Assembly (NCBI RefSeq): GCF_003030305.1
Contig: NZ_CP023676.1
Location: 1,798,001 to 1,862,000, forward strand
Origin: Cutibacterium acnes
GTDB taxonomy: Bacteria > Actinomycetota > Actinomycetes > Propionibacteriales > Propionibacteriaceae
DNA length: 64,000 nt
Direction: 5' to 3'
Shown here one piece after another: positions 35,746-45,871 of the stretch; the stretch's first letter is position 1, and each line of letters opens with the position of its first letter. The notes beneath the pieces were generated by a model, which saw only the letters and a list, made by a program, of their open reading frames with translations, was not told where the DNA came from and did not search any database. A program made the position numbers and the translations under genes.

Positions 35746-37398
35746 GTGTCAGACGCCAGCTCCGCCGCCACTGCGGCCCAGCCCTTCCCCGGGCGCTGGA
35801 AAGCCCTCGCCATCCTCGCCGCAGGGCTCTCCCTCATCATCTTGGATGGCACAATCGTCGGTGTTGCCCTACCGACGATGATTTCGGCCCTCAACCTGAA
35901 CCTCACCGACGCTCAGTGGGTCAACGCCATATACAACGTCATCTTCGCTGCTCTCCTACTCGGAGCCGGTCGCCTCGGCGACCGAATCGGGCGCCGCACC
36001 ACCTTCGCGACTGGCGTGGTCCTCTTCGTCGGAGGGTCTCTGCTGGCCGCGACGGCGTCGGGCCCTGGCTCCCTCATCGCCTCGCGTACCGTCCAGGGTG
36101 TGGGAGGCGCGCTTGTGTTGCCGTCCACCCTGTCATCAGTGAACTCGCTCTTCCAGGGCAAGGATCGCGCCGCCGCTTTCGGCATCTGGGGCGCCGTCAT
36201 GAGTGGCATGGCAGCCCTCGGCCCACTGCTGGGCGGAGTCTTGACTGAATACGCGTCATGGCGTTGGATCTTCTGGGTCAACCTTCCGTTGGGACTGCTG
36301 GTACTGGCTGGAATTGCCGCATGGGTGCCACAGACTCGCGGCAAACCTGCTGACAAAGGCGTCGACGTCGACGGTGTGCTCACCTCAGCCATCGGCTTTG
36401 GCCTGCTCATCTTTGGGCTCATTGAGGCCACCACCCTGGGATGGTGGGATAAGAAAGAAACCTTCAAAATATTCGGGTGGGAATGGCCGGCCAGTTGGTC
36501 GATGTCCCCCGTGCCGTGGGCGATCGCTATCGGCCTGGTTTTCATCATGCTATTCATCGCCTGGGAGCATCACCGCGCCAAGGTCGGCCGCGACGCCCTA
36601 CTCGACCTGACTCTGTTCCGGGTAGGGACGTTCTCCTGGGGTAATCTCACTGCCGCCACGGTGGCCATCGGCGAGTTTTCCCTCACATTCGTGCTACCGC
36701 TGTTCCTAGTGAACTCGCTTGGTCTCTCGACGGTGCGTACTGGCATCGTGCTCGCCGCAATGGCCTTGGGAGCATTCTTCTCCGGGGCGTCGGCACGTCA
36801 CCTAGCCGCGAGGATGGGTGCCACCGGGGTGGTGGTCCTCGGGCTGGCCCTCGAGGTCATCGGCGTCGGGTTGCTGGCCTGGGTCGTCGGTATGCAGGGA
36901 TCCACCTGGCTGAGTGTTCTTACTCTCATTGTCTACGGTGTTGGGCTCGGCCTGGCCTCGGCCCAACTGACCTCGACGGTGTTGCACGACATTCCTGCCG
37001 ACCAGTCCGGGGCAGGATCGGCCACCCAATCGACGGTGCGTCAGCTGGGTTCGGCCCTCGGCGCCGCCATCGCCGGGACAGCGCTGGGATCGGCCATGAA
37101 CCACACCATTCCCGACGCGGTGGCCTCGATTAGCGCAGTACCGACCAGAGTCCTCGACAAGCTCGTTCACACCACTGAGGACTCAGCCGGTTCGGCCATT
37201 CCAGGACTTCGCAATGCGTCCCCCAATAGCCCCTTCCTTCGCCCGCTCGGTGAATCCCGCGGTGCCGTCATCAGCAGTCTCGAGACCGGTTTCGCTCACG
37301 CAGCAGCGTGGTCGATCGGGTTGTCGTCGCTGTTTCTGGTTATCGGTCTGCTCGGGGCGATCATGGTGAGGCACGAGGCACGCAGGCAGGTCGGCTAG
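35746..37398 (+). CDS. MFS multidrug-type exporter, DHA2 (14-span) family
   Basis: A 550-residue proton-driven transporter beginning with GTG (AAAGGA upstream). The DHA2 hallmarks are LDGTIVGVALP in helix 1 (about 33-43), and motif A, GRLGDRIGRR, after helix 2. Fourteen predicted helices and a conserved LPSTLSSVNSLF stretch after helix 4 are also present. Homologues export drugs or small metabolites. No regulator gene is adjacent. Confidence 0.9.
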   Translation: MSDASSAATAAQPFPGRWKALAILAAGLSLIILDGTIVGVALPTMISALNLNLTDAQWVNAIYNVIFAALLLGAGRLGDRIGRRTTFATGVVLFVGGSLLAATASGPGSLIASRTVQGVGGALVLPSTLSSVNSLFQGKDRAAAFGIWGAVMSGMAALGPLLGGVLTEYASWRWIFWVNLPLGLLVLAGIAAWVPQTRGKPADKGVDVDGVLTSAIGFGLLIFGLIEATTLGWWDKKETFKIFGWEWPASWSMSPVPWAIAIGLVFIMLFIAWEHHRAKVGRDALLDLTLFRVGTFSWGNLTAATVAIGEFSLTFVLPLFLVNSLGLSTVRTGIVLAAMALGAFFSGASARHLAARMGATGVVVLGLALEVIGVGLLAWVVGMQGSTWLSVLTLIVYGVGLGLASAQLTSTVLHDIPADQSGAGSATQSTVRQLGSALGAAIAGTALGSAMNHTIPDAVASISAVPTRVLDKLVHTTEDSAGSAIPGLRNASPNSPFLRPLGESRGAVISSLETGFAHAAAWSIGLSSLFLVIGLLGAIMVRHEARRQVG

Positions 37399-37687
37399 CA
37401 GCTCCATAACGGTACCGCCACAGGAGAACAGCTCCTATTCCCAAGTATCTTGCATTCATTTACACCGAAACGTTCCAGTAAATGCAGCAGGCACACTGAT
37501 CGATTTCCCTCGAGCTGCTGGCGGTCCCAACACATTGCCTCAATTGACAGCACCACTGCCCGACGTCACTTCAACCAAACCCTACCGACGCCGCTGTAGA
37601 GGATCGCCAGTGTCGCAGGTGGGAACTATTCTGACGCCAGTCGCTTTCCGCGGATAGGGAAGCAAGAGGGTTAAAGCGGAGGTACAA
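37399..37687. other. 289-bp gap before the exonuclease gene
   Basis: No gene seen. The end carries GCGGAGGTACAA before the ATG at 37688. An imperfect AT-rich stretch at 37440-37500 may hold the promoter. Confidence 0.35.
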
Positions 37688-38320
37688 ATGGCGTTGCAGA
37701 AATGGCCCAACCGAGGCGCGAGCAACGCCACACCGGCAGACTTCATGTCGACCCGGAGGACTCAGCGTCGGTCCTTCTTCGTCCCCTCCCCCTCGCAGAT
37801 CGCCGAGCCGAGTTTCGTCGCGGTGGACTTCGAGACAGCCAACCGAATGGGCGGAGTATCGGCCTGCCAGGTGGCCATGGTGAAGGTGCTTGACGGACAG
37901 ATCGTCGACAGGTTAAACACCCTGATCCGTCCGCCCAAAGGGTGGGACTCGTTTGAGTTCACCTATCTGCATGGCATCTCAGCAGCCGACGTCGCGGACG
38001 CCCCCGGCTGGATCAACATTGCCGACACCGTCTCCCACTTTGTGGATGGGGCGACCGTATACGCCCACAACGCCGCTTTCGACTCCCGGGTGTGGCGACA
38101 GCTCGACGAGCACTTCGGCACCACCACCCTGCCCGCACCGTTCTTCTGCTCTTACCGGACAGCGCAGCGCCTCATCCCGGGGTTACCCAACTACAAGCTC
38201 CCCACGGTGCTTCACGCTTGTGCCCCGAACTACCAGCTCAACCATCATCGAGCCGACTCCGACGCCGAAGCCTGCGCCCTCATCGTCTGCGAGTTACAGA
38301 GACGGGCGCAGACAAGCTGA
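37688..38320 (+). CDS. DnaQ-like 3'-5' exonuclease
   Basis: A 210-residue protein with the three DEDDh exonuclease motifs: VAVDFETAN (D47, E49), YAHNAAFDSRVW, and HRADSDAEACA, where His and Asp complete the site. A basic N-terminal extension of about 40 residues precedes the domain. Such stand-alone epsilon-like exonucleases trim DNA or RNA ends in repair or turnover; the physiological substrate is unknown. It ends one base before the converging metG gene. Confidence 0.88.
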   Translation: MALQKWPNRGASNATPADFMSTRRTQRRSFFVPSPSQIAEPSFVAVDFETANRMGGVSACQVAMVKVLDGQIVDRLNTLIRPPKGWDSFEFTYLHGISAADVADAPGWINIADTVSHFVDGATVYAHNAAFDSRVWRQLDEHFGTTTLPAPFFCSYRTAQRLIPGLPNYKLPTVLHACAPNYQLNHHRADSDAEACALIVCELQRRAQTS

Positions 38321-38321
38321 C

Positions 38322-40100
38322 TTACTGCGGGTTGACCGGGGCCCATTGCGGACCGGTCTGGGCGAGCTTAGCGTCAAGCTTCCGGAAGATGGGCGAAGGT
38401 TTGGACAGCGGAGTACCTACCGCGATTTCATGACGGCCCCATGACGCCTGCTCGGTGGCGTAATCCCCCATGAGGATCGGTGCCCCATCGGTCTCAATGA
38501 GCTCAGGCTGGGCCGCCCACACACCCTCGCCACCAAGGGCCTCATAAATCTTCTGCGCCGAATGAGGCATGAACGGGGTCATCATGGTGTTAACGTCACT
38601 CACGACCTGCAAAGCCACATGCAGCACGGTGTCACGGCGCTCAGGGTTGTCCTTGAGTTTCCAGGGTTCCTCAGCAGAGATATAGGCATTAGCTAGCCCA
38701 ACGATCCTCATCGCCTCAGTAATGGCAGCCTTGAATCTGGCGTGGGCAAGCAACCCGCCCACGGTGTCAAACCCAGTAGCAGCGGCATCCAGCAACTCAC
38801 GGTCAGCGTCTGTCAGCTCACCAGCAGCCGGAATCTCGTGGCAATTCTTGAACGCCATCGAAATCGACCTGTTAACGAGGTTGCCCCACTCGTTGGCGAG
38901 CTCAAAATTCACCCGGCGGACAAACTCTTCCCAGGTGAAATCAGTGTCCTGATTCTCCGGACCGGCAACCGCGATGAAGTAGCGCAGGGCGTCGGGGCCG
39001 AACTCATGGAGGAAGTCTCCGACAAAAATGGTGGCGCCACGAGAGTTCGACACCTTTGAACCACTCATCGTCAGAAACTCGCTGGAAACAATCTCGGTGG
39101 GAAGGTTAAGGGTTCCAAGTTCCTCGGATGGCTCGCCACCCTTATCACCACGTCCATTTGTACCCAGCAGGATGCCGGGCCAAATAACCGAGTGGAACAC
39201 AATGTTGTCCTTACCCATGAAGTAGTACGAACGGGCATCCTCGTCATTCCAGAACTCACGCCACGCATCAGGCCTACCAATACGGCGCGCCCACTCAATC
39301 GAGGCAGACAGGTATCCGATGACAGCGTCGAACCACACGTAGATCGACTTCATCGGGTTGTCCTGCCAGCCTTCTACTGGCACGCGAATGCCCCAGTCGA
39401 GATCGCGGGTAATAGCGCGCGGACGCAACTCCTCAAGCAGGTTGTGGGAAAACTTCAAGACATTGGGACGCCAATCGGTGCGAGTGTCAATCCACGACGC
39501 CAACGACTCGGCCAGGGCAGGAAGGTCGAGAAAGAAGTGCTCGGTCTCGCGAAACTCGGGAGCGGCCCCTGTGGTCTTTGATCTGGGGTCGATAAGGTCG
39601 GCCGGGTCGAGCTGACGGCCACAGTTATCGCACTGGTCACCGCGGGCATCGTCGTATCCACACACCGGACAGGTGCCCTCAATGTAACGGTCCGGAAGGG
39701 TACGTCCGGTCGATGGCTCGAACGCCCCCATCTCGGACCTCTTGACGACGTAGCCGTTTTCGTGGAGGCGAGTAAAGATCTCCTGGGTGACGTCAGCGTG
39801 GTTGTCGGTCAGCGTCGACGTGTACAGATCGTAGGACAACCCGAGCCCCTGCAAGCCTGCCGCGATGATGCGGTGATACTTCTCAGCGCACTCTTGAGCC
39901 GTCACGCCCTCCTGATCAGCCTTGACTGAAATAGCGGTGCCATGACAATCCGAGCCGGAAACCATGAGGACTCGGTGACCCGACATTCGCATGTACCGGG
40001 CAAAGACGTCAGAGGGGACACCGAATCCGGAAACATGGCCGATATGTCGAGGCCCATTAGCGTAAGGCCACGCGACGGCGGCAAGAACGTTGGCACACAT
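38322..40100 (-). CDS. metG: Methionyl-tRNA synthetase
   Basis: Charges tRNA-Met. From the ATG at 40100 it has 592 residues and starts [21 protein letters not shown], with the HIGH motif at 19-22. A longer start at 40127 (601 residues) is possible. A zinc knuckle of the form CPVC with a second CDNC is in the connective peptide. The KMSKS loop reads [11 protein letters not shown]. The anticodon-binding helical domain follows; no C-terminal tRNA-binding EMAP-like domain is present. Confidence 0.95.
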   Translation of the reverse strand: MCANVLAAVAWPYANGPRHIGHVSGFGVPSDVFARYMRMSGHRVLMVSGSDCHGTAISVKADQEGVTAQECAEKYHRIIAAGLQGLGLSYDLYTSTLTDNHADVTQEIFTRLHENGYVVKRSEMGAFEPSTGRTLPDRYIEGTCPVCGYDDARGDQCDNCGRQLDPADLIDPRSKTTGAAPEFRETEHFFLDLPALAESLASWIDTRTDWRPNVLKFSHNLLEELRPRAITRDLDWGIRVPVEGWQDNPMKSIYVWFDAVIGYLSASIEWARRIGRPDAWREFWNDEDARSYYFMGKDNIVFHSVIWPGILLGTNGRGDKGGEPSEELGTLNLPTEIVSSEFLTMSGSKVSNSRGATIFVGDFLHEFGPDALRYFIAVAGPENQDTDFTWEEFVRRVNFELANEWGNLVNRSISMAFKNCHEIPAAGELTDADRELLDAAATGFDTVGGLLAHARFKAAITEAMRIVGLANAYISAEEPWKLKDNPERRDTVLHVALQVVSDVNTMMTPFMPHSAQKIYEALGGEGVWAAQPELIETDGAPILMGDYATEQASWGRHEIAVGTPLSKPSPIFRKLDAKLAQTGPQWAPVNPQ

Positions 40101-40209
40101 GAGGTTAACTCTATCGGTAGCCGGCATCGAGGACGTCAGTGATTGAAGCAGCCTAGGCCGATGCTAAGTACCGATCGAGGTCATCGTGATTCATGACCCG
40201 AGCAACTTT

Positions 40210-41112
40210 TCAGCGCACCGGGGTGATTTGGTGGAATCTCAACTGCCAGCCCCTATCTGGGTCGCGATGCCATAGCGAAACCCGCACGCTTACCCGTGAT
40301 CCTGCCCGTGCCCGCCACCGCAGCAGGACATCCTGTGGGCCGATCCTTACCATTCCGAGAATCTCAATACTGGCCCTCACCTCGGGGACCGGCATGTCGG
40401 CCAAGGCCCGGCCTCGCGTCCACAGTCGGCCATTCCCGTCATGTTCGATGAAGTCAGGGGCGGCAAGCTCCTCCAGAGCGCTGCGATGGGCGATCGCATC
40501 GGTCTCCAGGAAGCGGCGCTCCTTGTCGGTGAGGATGCCGATAAGCTCCTGGTCAGGGGTGGCAGGGCGCTCGGGTAGATCAAACAACCGCTCTTGCTCA
40601 TCACCGTTCCCAGGTCTCGGCACATCCTCTTGCGGCTGCGGATCGCGGTCGACCCTGCCGAACCCAGGCCCGTGATCGACTGGGGTGCCGTCGCGGAAGG
40701 CCGTGGCGGCAGCGCGAGCACGCTGATCGGCAGCCTCGTTCATAGCATGGCCAGCGTGCCCTTTCACCCACTCAAAGGTGACGTCACGGCCGTCGAGCTC
40801 TTCATCAATGGGCTCGAGGAGGTCCCGGTTGAGTACAGGCTTGCCGTCACGTTTGCGCCATCCTTTACGTTTCCATCCCGGAATCCACTTCGTGCAGCAG
40901 TTAATGGCGTACTGAGAGTCACACAAAATCGTCAGTGGCTCGTCGGCGTCACGAGTGGCGCGCAACACGTCGAGAACAGCCTTGAGCTCGCCCATGTTAT
41001 TCGTACCGCGTGGCCAGCCGCCGGCAGCCCAGGTGTCGTCGTCGATATACCAGGCCCAGCCGGCTGGCCCCGGATTGTTGAGGGAGGACCCGTCAGCTGC
41101 GGCCACTATCAT
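40210..41112 (-). CDS. rnhA: RNase HI fused to a C-terminal NTF2-like (DUF4440-type) domain
   Basis: The N-terminal 140 residues are RNase HI, which cuts RNA in RNA-DNA hybrids: ADGSS with D7, MGELKAV with E42, CDSQYAI with D65, WVKGHAG at 116-122 and the last acid D129. A linker of about 45 Pro/Asp/Arg-rich residues leads to a second domain (about 190-300) reading like the NTF2/DUF4440 fold, with FLETDAIAHRSALEELAAPDFIEHDGNGRLWTR spread over 206-238 and a final RFHQITPVR strand. The second domain's role is unknown. The ATG overlaps the cdd stop by 4 bp, so it ends the nucleoside-uptake operon. Confidence 0.88.
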   Translation of the reverse strand: MIVAAADGSSLNNPGPAGWAWYIDDDTWAAGGWPRGTNNMGELKAVLDVLRATRDADEPLTILCDSQYAINCCTKWIPGWKRKGWRKRDGKPVLNRDLLEPIDEELDGRDVTFEWVKGHAGHAMNEAADQRARAAATAFRDGTPVDHGPGFGRVDRDPQPQEDVPRPGNGDEQERLFDLPERPATPDQELIGILTDKERRFLETDAIAHRSALEELAAPDFIEHDGNGRLWTRGRALADMPVPEVRASIEILGMVRIGPQDVLLRWRARAGSRVSVRVSLWHRDPDRGWQLRFHQITPVR

Positions 41113-41522
41113 GACTTCTCCTGCTGGTTGGCGACACGATCAAGGTTGTCGACGCCGAAGGCCTGCGGTAGCACCTCGGTCATCGTTTGCACCCCGGCTG
41201 GGGTGTCGATGAGCATCGTCGGGCCACCATGTTCCCACAGCAGTTGGCGACAACGCCCACACGGCATGATCGTCTCACCCATAGCGTCCACGCAGCAGAA
41301 GGCGAGAAGGTGCCCACCACCCCCGGCCACGAGGTCACTGATAAGCCCGCACTCTGCACACAAGGTGACGCCATAACCAGCGTTTTCCACATTGCATCCG
41401 ACGACGACGCGACCATCCTCGGCAAGCCCGGCTGCTCCCACTGGGAAGTGGGAGTACGGCACGTAAGCTCGTTTCGTCAGTTCGTGAGCTCGACAGCGTA
41501 ACGCGTCCCAGTCGACGTCCAC
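41109..41522 (-). CDS. cdd: Cytidine deaminase
   Basis: Deaminates cytidine and deoxycytidine to uridine forms. The GTG at 41522 is chosen because AAGGAG lies at 41532-41527, inside the end of the upstream permease gene. This also avoids the 26-bp overlap that the longer frame (ATG 41549) would need. In the resulting 137-residue protein, zinc ligands are C55, C88 and C91 (CAE and PCGRC motifs) with catalytic E57. It follows the two permease genes in a nucleoside-import operon. Confidence 0.94.
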   Translation of the reverse strand: MDVDWDALRCRAHELTKRAYVPYSHFPVGAAGLAEDGRVVVGCNVENAGYGVTLCAECGLISDLVAGGGGHLLAFCCVDAMGETIMPCGRCRQLLWEHGGPTMLIDTPAGVQTMTEVLPQAFGVDNLDRVANQQEKS

Positions 41523-41523
41523 G

Positions 41524-42882
41524 TCACTCCTTGATGTAAGGGGTGCCATCGGAGGCAGGTGCCCTCACCTTGCCAACCAGACCAGCCACAGCGACGATCG
41601 TCGCAATGTATGGCAATATGAGCAGGAACTGCGAGGGCATCGGGGCGCTGATCGTCGACAGCTCGGTGGACAGCTGGGTTACGAAGCTGAAAAACAGCGC
41701 CATGACGGCGGCTAAACCTGGACGCCAACGACCCATGATGAGAGCGGCAAGAGCGATGAAGCCGTTACCCACCGTGATGTCCTTCGAAAACGACCCGACG
41801 GTACCAATCGTGAAGTAAGCGCCACCCAGGCCAGCAAAAACGCCACCGACGAGCACTGCAGACCAGCGCACTCCAGCAACCGAGATACCCACAGTGTCAG
41901 CGGCCTCGGGATGCTCGCCAACAGACCGGACCCGCAGCCCCCACTTAGTGCGCCACAGCAGGAACCACACCAGCGGAATGCAGAGGAACCCGATATATAC
42001 CAGCACAGTCTGGTCGAAGAAAATTGGGCCAAAGAACGGAATCTTCGACAGCCCCGGGATCGCGACTGCTTCCATGATCGGTGCCGTGTTGTATTCCTCG
42101 GCGTTCGGAGAAAGCAACTGGGTGTAGAAGAAGCCCGTTAGACCAGATGCAAAAAGGTTGACGACCACGCCCATAACGACTTGGTCGACAAAATATTTGA
42201 TGGTAAAGACAGCCAGCAACGCGGCAGTCAGCACAGACGTAACGATCCCTACAACAATGGCGGCAAAAATAGACTTCGTTATGGATCCGACGAGGGCTGC
42301 CGCAAAGGCTGCCGTGAGCATCTCGCCCTCGATAGCGACGTTGACGACGCCAGCACGCTCACACATGACGCCGCACAGCGCGCCGAGGACCAGCGGAGTG
42401 GCCACAGACAAGGTGCCCTGAAGTTGGCCTGCGACCTGGAACGGCAAGCCACGTCCAGCAGCGGCCCAGCTCAGGAACCCGACGATGATGGCGATTCCGG
42501 CAACGACACCGGCAGTAACCGTGAGAGTGTGACGGCTGCGCCCCATAAAGAAAGCCCCAGCCGCCAGTAAACACGCGATAGCGCTGACGAGCACAACTGG
42601 GAACCCAGACACACTCATAGTGCCCAATTCCTTCCCGGCGAGGGCGTCAGTAAAGGCGAAGTGTGCTTCGCCTGACGTTTTGGTCACCAGGATGAACAGC
42701 ACCAACGCCATGATGCCGATGAGTACACCCGTGGATAGTCGATGCGTACGGGCCTCACGCGATTCCACCTGTTCAAACTCCAGTTCCCTATCGAGGGCCT
42801 CACTGGCTTCAGCGGGGAGCTCGATACCGATCTTGGTGATATCAGAGGTGGTGGGCCGGGGAAAACGCGATGTTGGGCTCAT
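41524..42882 (-). CDS. Nucleoside ABC transporter permease (BMP-associated, second permease)
   Basis: A 452-residue membrane subunit with a cytoplasmic N-terminal stretch of about 50 residues and eight or more spans. Family motifs include GALCGVMCERAGVVNVAIEG and GLRVRSVGEHPEAADTVGI, the latter typical of the cytoplasmic loop that contacts the ATPase. It is overlapped by 4 bp with the upstream permease gene. Together they form the channel for nucleosides delivered by the BMP lipoprotein. Confidence 0.9.
   Translation of the reverse strand: MSPTSRFPRPTTSDITKIGIELPAEASEALDRELEFEQVESREARTHRLSTGVLIGIMALVLFILVTKTSGEAHFAFTDALAGKELGTMSVSGFPVVLVSAIACLLAAGAFFMGRSRHTLTVTAGVVAGIAIIVGFLSWAAAGRGLPFQVAGQLQGTLSVATPLVLGALCGVMCERAGVVNVAIEGEMLTAAFAAALVGSITKSIFAAIVVGIVTSVLTAALLAVFTIKYFVDQVVMGVVVNLFASGLTGFFYTQLLSPNAEEYNTAPIMEAVAIPGLSKIPFFGPIFFDQTVLVYIGFLCIPLVWFLLWRTKWGLRVRSVGEHPEAADTVGISVAGVRWSAVLVGGVFAGLGGAYFTIGTVGSFSKDITVGNGFIALAALIMGRWRPGLAAVMALFFSFVTQLSTELSTISAPMPSQFLLILPYIATIVAVAGLVGKVRAPASDGTPYIKE
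41527..41532 (-). promoter_or_regulatory. Ribosome-binding site that sets the cdd start
   Basis: AAGGAG on the minus strand, four bases before the GTG at 41522 and overlapping the last codons of the permease gene. It rules for the shorter cdd reading. Confidence 0.8.
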
Positions 42883-44150
42883 GCCAGGGCTCCCTTCGTG
42901 GTGGTGTCGGCTGGGACCGGCCCACGGTCACGTTTCTTAGTGCGCTTTTCTCTGCGCGTTTTGAGGAAGGGCAGGATCGTCTTGACCAGCATCGGAGCGG
43001 CCACAAACATGACGATCACCGCCTGGATGACCCGAACGAGGTCCAAGGAGGTCTGGGTCATGGCCTGCATACGCAAACCGCCCTGGTTCATAGCGCCCCA
43101 GAACAGACCAGCGAGAACGATGCCGAGCGGCTTAGAACGACCCAACAGAGCCACCGTGATGGCGTCGAAGCCGATGGTTCCGACCAGGCCGATAGACAGC
43201 TGAGTTGGAGTGGCACCAGAGATCGGACCCAAAGCCACCTCGACACCGGCCATACCGGCCAAGCCGCCGGAGATAATCATCGTCCACGCGATAATGGAGT
43301 TGGTATTCATACCAGCGGTAGCCGAGGCATTCGGATTGGATCCGACCGCACGGATCTGGAAGCCCAAAGGAGTTCGATCAAGCAACCACCAAGTGCCCAC
43401 GGCAAGTAGCAGGGCCAGGAAGAATCCGAGGTGCAACTGAGATCCGGCCATCCGCGGGAACGTGGCGTTCCAGTCGACAATAGGGGCGATCGGGTCGGTA
43501 CGGCCAGGCATCTGAAAGGCCTTGGTCGTCAGCAACCAAGCCAGCAGACCACCAGCAATGTAGTTAAGCATGATCGTCACGATGACCTCGTTGGCACCAG
43601 CGCGGGCCTTGAGGATGCCAGCGATGCCACCCCAGATCGCTCCGCCAATGAATCCGGCAATCACTGCAAAGAGCAGGTGAACCGGCAGCGGCAGCGAGTG
43701 GAAATTAAACCCAACCCAAGCGGCCAATGTTGCTCCGGCAATCGCCTGGCCCTGACCACCAATATTAAACAGGCCAGCCTTGAAACCCAGACCAATGGCA
43801 AGGCCGCCACAAATGAGGGGAGCCGACTGGGCCGTCGTCGCAGTAAGAGCCTGCCAGGATCCAAAAGCTCCCTGGAACAGGGCCGCGTAGGCCGAAGAAA
43901 TCTGAGCCCACGAGTCACTCAAAGCGTCAGGACGAGAGAAGAGGTAGCTCCACTCCTTGTTGATCGCGGGATCGGCGGCCACCATAACGATGGCCGAGAC
44001 GATGAAAGCCAGCACAAACGCTGCGACCGTCACCCACAGATCATTCCAGGGGAAGGAACGGTGCGAGGTAGCCTCAGTCTGGGAAGCGGTAGCTGCCGTC
44101 GGAGAGGTGGCCTCTTTCGACGCAGCGGGCTTCAAGGATTCAGTGCTCAT
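42879..44150 (-). CDS. Nucleoside ABC transporter permease (BMP-associated, first permease)
   Basis: A 423-residue membrane subunit. LICGGLAIGLGFKAGLFNIG and the loop LGFQIRAVGSNPNASATAGM mark it as the YufP/NupB-like partner. About ten spans are expected. The N-terminus is Ser/Thr/Ala-rich and soluble. It overlaps the ATPase gene upstream by 4 bp (ATGA) and the next permease downstream by 4 bp. Confidence 0.9.
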   Translation of the reverse strand: MSTESLKPAASKEATSPTAATASQTEATSHRSFPWNDLWVTVAAFVLAFIVSAIVMVAADPAINKEWSYLFSRPDALSDSWAQISSAYAALFQGAFGSWQALTATTAQSAPLICGGLAIGLGFKAGLFNIGGQGQAIAGATLAAWVGFNFHSLPLPVHLLFAVIAGFIGGAIWGGIAGILKARAGANEVIVTIMLNYIAGGLLAWLLTTKAFQMPGRTDPIAPIVDWNATFPRMAGSQLHLGFFLALLLAVGTWWLLDRTPLGFQIRAVGSNPNASATAGMNTNSIIAWTMIISGGLAGMAGVEVALGPISGATPTQLSIGLVGTIGFDAITVALLGRSKPLGIVLAGLFWGAMNQGGLRMQAMTQTSLDLVRVIQAVIVMFVAAPMLVKTILPFLKTRREKRTKKRDRGPVPADTTTKGALA

Positions 44151-45736
44151 TCCGAGACCTCCTTGTGTCCCTTGGCGACGCTGTCACACGCCTCGTCATA
44201 ACTGAATCCGGCCATCATGAGGCCGAGAACATCGCGGGGAGTTCCCGCCGGCGCGATGCCGACGATGCGACCGCGGTACATCACCGCAATGCGGTCCGAT
44301 AGCGCCTCGATTTCGTCAAGCTCAGTGGAGACGATGAGCACCGCTGTGCCGTTGTCACGCTCCTCGACTACCCGCTTGTGCAAGAACTCGATAGCACCGA
44401 CGTCGACACCGCGGGTGGGCTGAGAAGCCACCAGAACACTCAACGAACGCGAAAGTTCGCGCGCCAACACGACCTTCTGCTGGTTACCACCCGACAATGA
44501 AGACACCGGCAACGAAGCCGACGGGGTACGAATGTCGAACTCCTCGACACGGTCACGTGCATTGTCAGCGATCCGCCTGAGCTGAAGGTTACCGTGCTTG
44601 GAGTACGCGCCAACCTGATTCAGCACGAGGTTCTCAGCGATGGAGAACTCGCCAACAAAACCGTCCCGCTGACGATCCTCAGGCACGAATCCGAGTCCGG
44701 CCTCAATAACCTTGGCGGGGGCCGCGCCCGTGGTGTCCTTGCCATCAATGCGGATCGTTCCCGACGTCGGCTTAATGAGTCCAAGCAGGGAGGAAGCGAG
44801 TTCCGTCTGACCATTACCCTGCACTCCGGCGACGCCGAGAATCTCACCCCCCGCAACGGACAATGACACGCCGTCGACAACGACTGAGCCGCGGTCGTCA
44901 GCCACGGTGAGGTCCTTGATGTCCAGGCGAGAACCGGTCGGCTTAGCCTCGTCCTTATCGACGACGAGCTTGACGGCCCGTCCCACCATCATCTCAGCAA
45001 GTTCAGCCTCGGACTGGTCCGCGCTGGCCTTGCCTACGATGCGGCCACGTCGGACCACAGTGATGTCGTCAGCGATGGCGCGAACCTCACGCAGCTTGTG
45101 GGTAATGAAAACGATGGCCCGGCCCTCGTCACGCAAGGTCTTCATAACAGCCATGAGCTCGTCGATTTCCTGCGGGGTAAGCACAGCAGTGGGTTCGTCA
45201 AAGATGAGGTACTGAGCGTCGTTGGCTAGGGACTTCAGGATCTCGACACGCTGCTGGACGCCAACCGGCAGGTTCTCGATGACCGAGTCTGGATTGACGT
45301 CAAAGTGGTAGCGATCAGACAATTCGCGCACCTTTGCGCGAGCCCGTCGCATCGACAGGATGCCAGCGGTCGATTCTTCCCGCCCCAACGCAATGTTCTC
45401 AGCCACCGTGAATACGTTGACGAGCATGAAGTGTTGGTGAACCATTCCAATACCGGCCGCCATGGCCTGCTTGGAATTATCGAAGTGTTGCTCCACCCCG
45501 TCGATGTAGACCTGCCCTTCATCGGAAGGCAGCAAGCCGTACAGAATGTTCATCAGGGTTGACTTGCCGGCACCGTTTTCACCGAGCAAGCAGTGGATTC
45601 GCCCGGGAACGATGTCGAGGTCAATGTGGTCGTTGGCCGTGAGGGTCCCGAATCTCTTCGTGACGCCGCGCAGGCTCAGCCCATCTTTGAGGGGTGCATT
45701 GTCACCGGGTGGGGCGACGGTGGTGTTGGTGGTCAC
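44147..45736 (-). CDS. Nucleoside ABC transporter ATP-binding protein (tandem ABC)
   Basis: A 529-residue ATPase with two nucleotide-binding domains (YufO/NupA type). The first has Walker A GENGAGKS and signature-like LPVGVQQRVEI. The second has GVQGNGQTELAS at the degenerate Walker A and the ABC signature LSGGNQQKVVLARELS. The GTG at 45736 is preceded by GGAAGG; an upstream extension is not needed. It drives import of nucleosides through the two permeases. Confidence 0.93.
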   Translation of the reverse strand: MTTNTTVAPPGDNAPLKDGLSLRGVTKRFGTLTANDHIDLDIVPGRIHCLLGENGAGKSTLMNILYGLLPSDEGQVYIDGVEQHFDNSKQAMAAGIGMVHQHFMLVNVFTVAENIALGREESTAGILSMRRARAKVRELSDRYHFDVNPDSVIENLPVGVQQRVEILKSLANDAQYLIFDEPTAVLTPQEIDELMAVMKTLRDEGRAIVFITHKLREVRAIADDITVVRRGRIVGKASADQSEAELAEMMVGRAVKLVVDKDEAKPTGSRLDIKDLTVADDRGSVVVDGVSLSVAGGEILGVAGVQGNGQTELASSLLGLIKPTSGTIRIDGKDTTGAAPAKVIEAGLGFVPEDRQRDGFVGEFSIAENLVLNQVGAYSKHGNLQLRRIADNARDRVEEFDIRTPSASLPVSSLSGGNQQKVVLARELSRSLSVLVASQPTRGVDVGAIEFLHKRVVEERDNGTAVLIVSTELDEIEALSDRIAVMYRGRIVGIAPAGTPRDVLGLMMAGFSYDEACDSVAKGHKEVSE

Positions 45737-45871
45737 GGGGCAGATCCTTCCACGTCTGGTCCCTGATGTCGCGTGCGCCGACGACGCGCCGACCTCCACA
45801 GGAAGTCGGCGCGTCGTCGTCTCACGTGGTTGGCCGCACAGCGGCTGAGCGAACCGAGTTCGCGCTCAGAC

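Noticed and set aside
37399-37687. tRNA or small RNA gene before the exonuclease
   Set aside because: No cloverleaf-compatible arms or conserved T-loop sequence could be found.
41523-41549. Longer cdd start at 41549
   Set aside because: The GTG at 41522 has an ideal AAGGAG and removes a 26-bp overlap with the permease gene.
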